From the NCBI GenBank assembly GCA_026394095.1, contig JAPKYY010000436.1, forward strand, positions 1 through 5,287: 5,287 nt of DNA, in the 5' to 3' direction. Within the stretch, counting starts at the first letter, position 1. Each line of letters opens with the position of its first letter. Below the pieces are notes generated by a model, which was given only the letters and a program-made list of their open reading frames with translations, was not told the origin of the DNA and ran no database searches. The DNA is from Acidobacteriota bacterium (GTDB taxonomy: Bacteria; Acidobacteriota; Terriglobia; Bryobacterales; Bryobacteraceae). This document shows positions 5,278 to 5,287 of this stretch, piece after piece. A program made the translations under genes and the position numbers.

Positions 5278-5287
5278 CCAGCAACAC

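Overview
The window holds two consecutive Rhs (polymorphic toxin) C-terminal modules, all on the + strand. Each is laid out as conserved Rhs core, then a variable toxin tip, then a dedicated immunity gene, then a non-coding tail. The GC-rich core, its YD-repeat wording (for example NPESGTITYD and GDHLGSVRLVTD) and the tip linker DPQSW..YGYVRNNP recall Rhs loci of soil Acidobacteriota (Terriglobia). That placement is an inference from style, not proof. Tips and immunity genes are visibly more AT-rich than the cores, as expected for horizontally exchanged cassettes.

Module 1 (1-1642). The window opens inside an Rhs gene. Its core continues to about position 486 and is followed by a tip whose C-terminal half looks like an L,D-transpeptidase (YkuD / DUF2778-like) domain, with a LHSG...TLGCVR active-site pattern. 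An immunity candidate overlaps the toxin stop by 4 bp (ATGA) and carries a clear Sec signal peptide. A peptidoglycan-directed toxin paired with an exported immunity protein is internally consistent.

Spacer 1 (1643 to about 1916). This AT-rich, gene-free stretch contains an 11-bp tandem repeat and the first copy of a ~60-bp repeat that returns at the right edge of the window.

Module 2 (about 1917-4805). A second Rhs core begins abruptly, without an ATG and with an apparent frameshift near 1950; the first usable start is GTG 2053. Its last 486 bp match the module 1 core at about 93% identity without a single indel. At exactly the same codon (GRWTSPD) it switches to a different tip. This tip ends in a PD-(D/E)xK nuclease-like domain resembling Tox-REase-7. 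A 260-aa immunity candidate without a signal peptide follows 20 bp downstream, consistent with a cytosolic nuclease target.

Spacer 2 (4806-5287). A hairpin just after the stop codon, a nested inverted repeat and the second copy of the ~60-bp repeat are visible, and no convincing gene. The repeat suggests that the window ends where a further displaced Rhs module could begin.

Overall this looks like an Rhs locus that has gained toxin/immunity cassettes by recombination in the conserved core. Module 1 may be the tip of a full-length Rhs gene whose start lies to the left. Module 2 would be a displaced (orphan) tip that keeps its immunity gene and can serve as a recombination reservoir.
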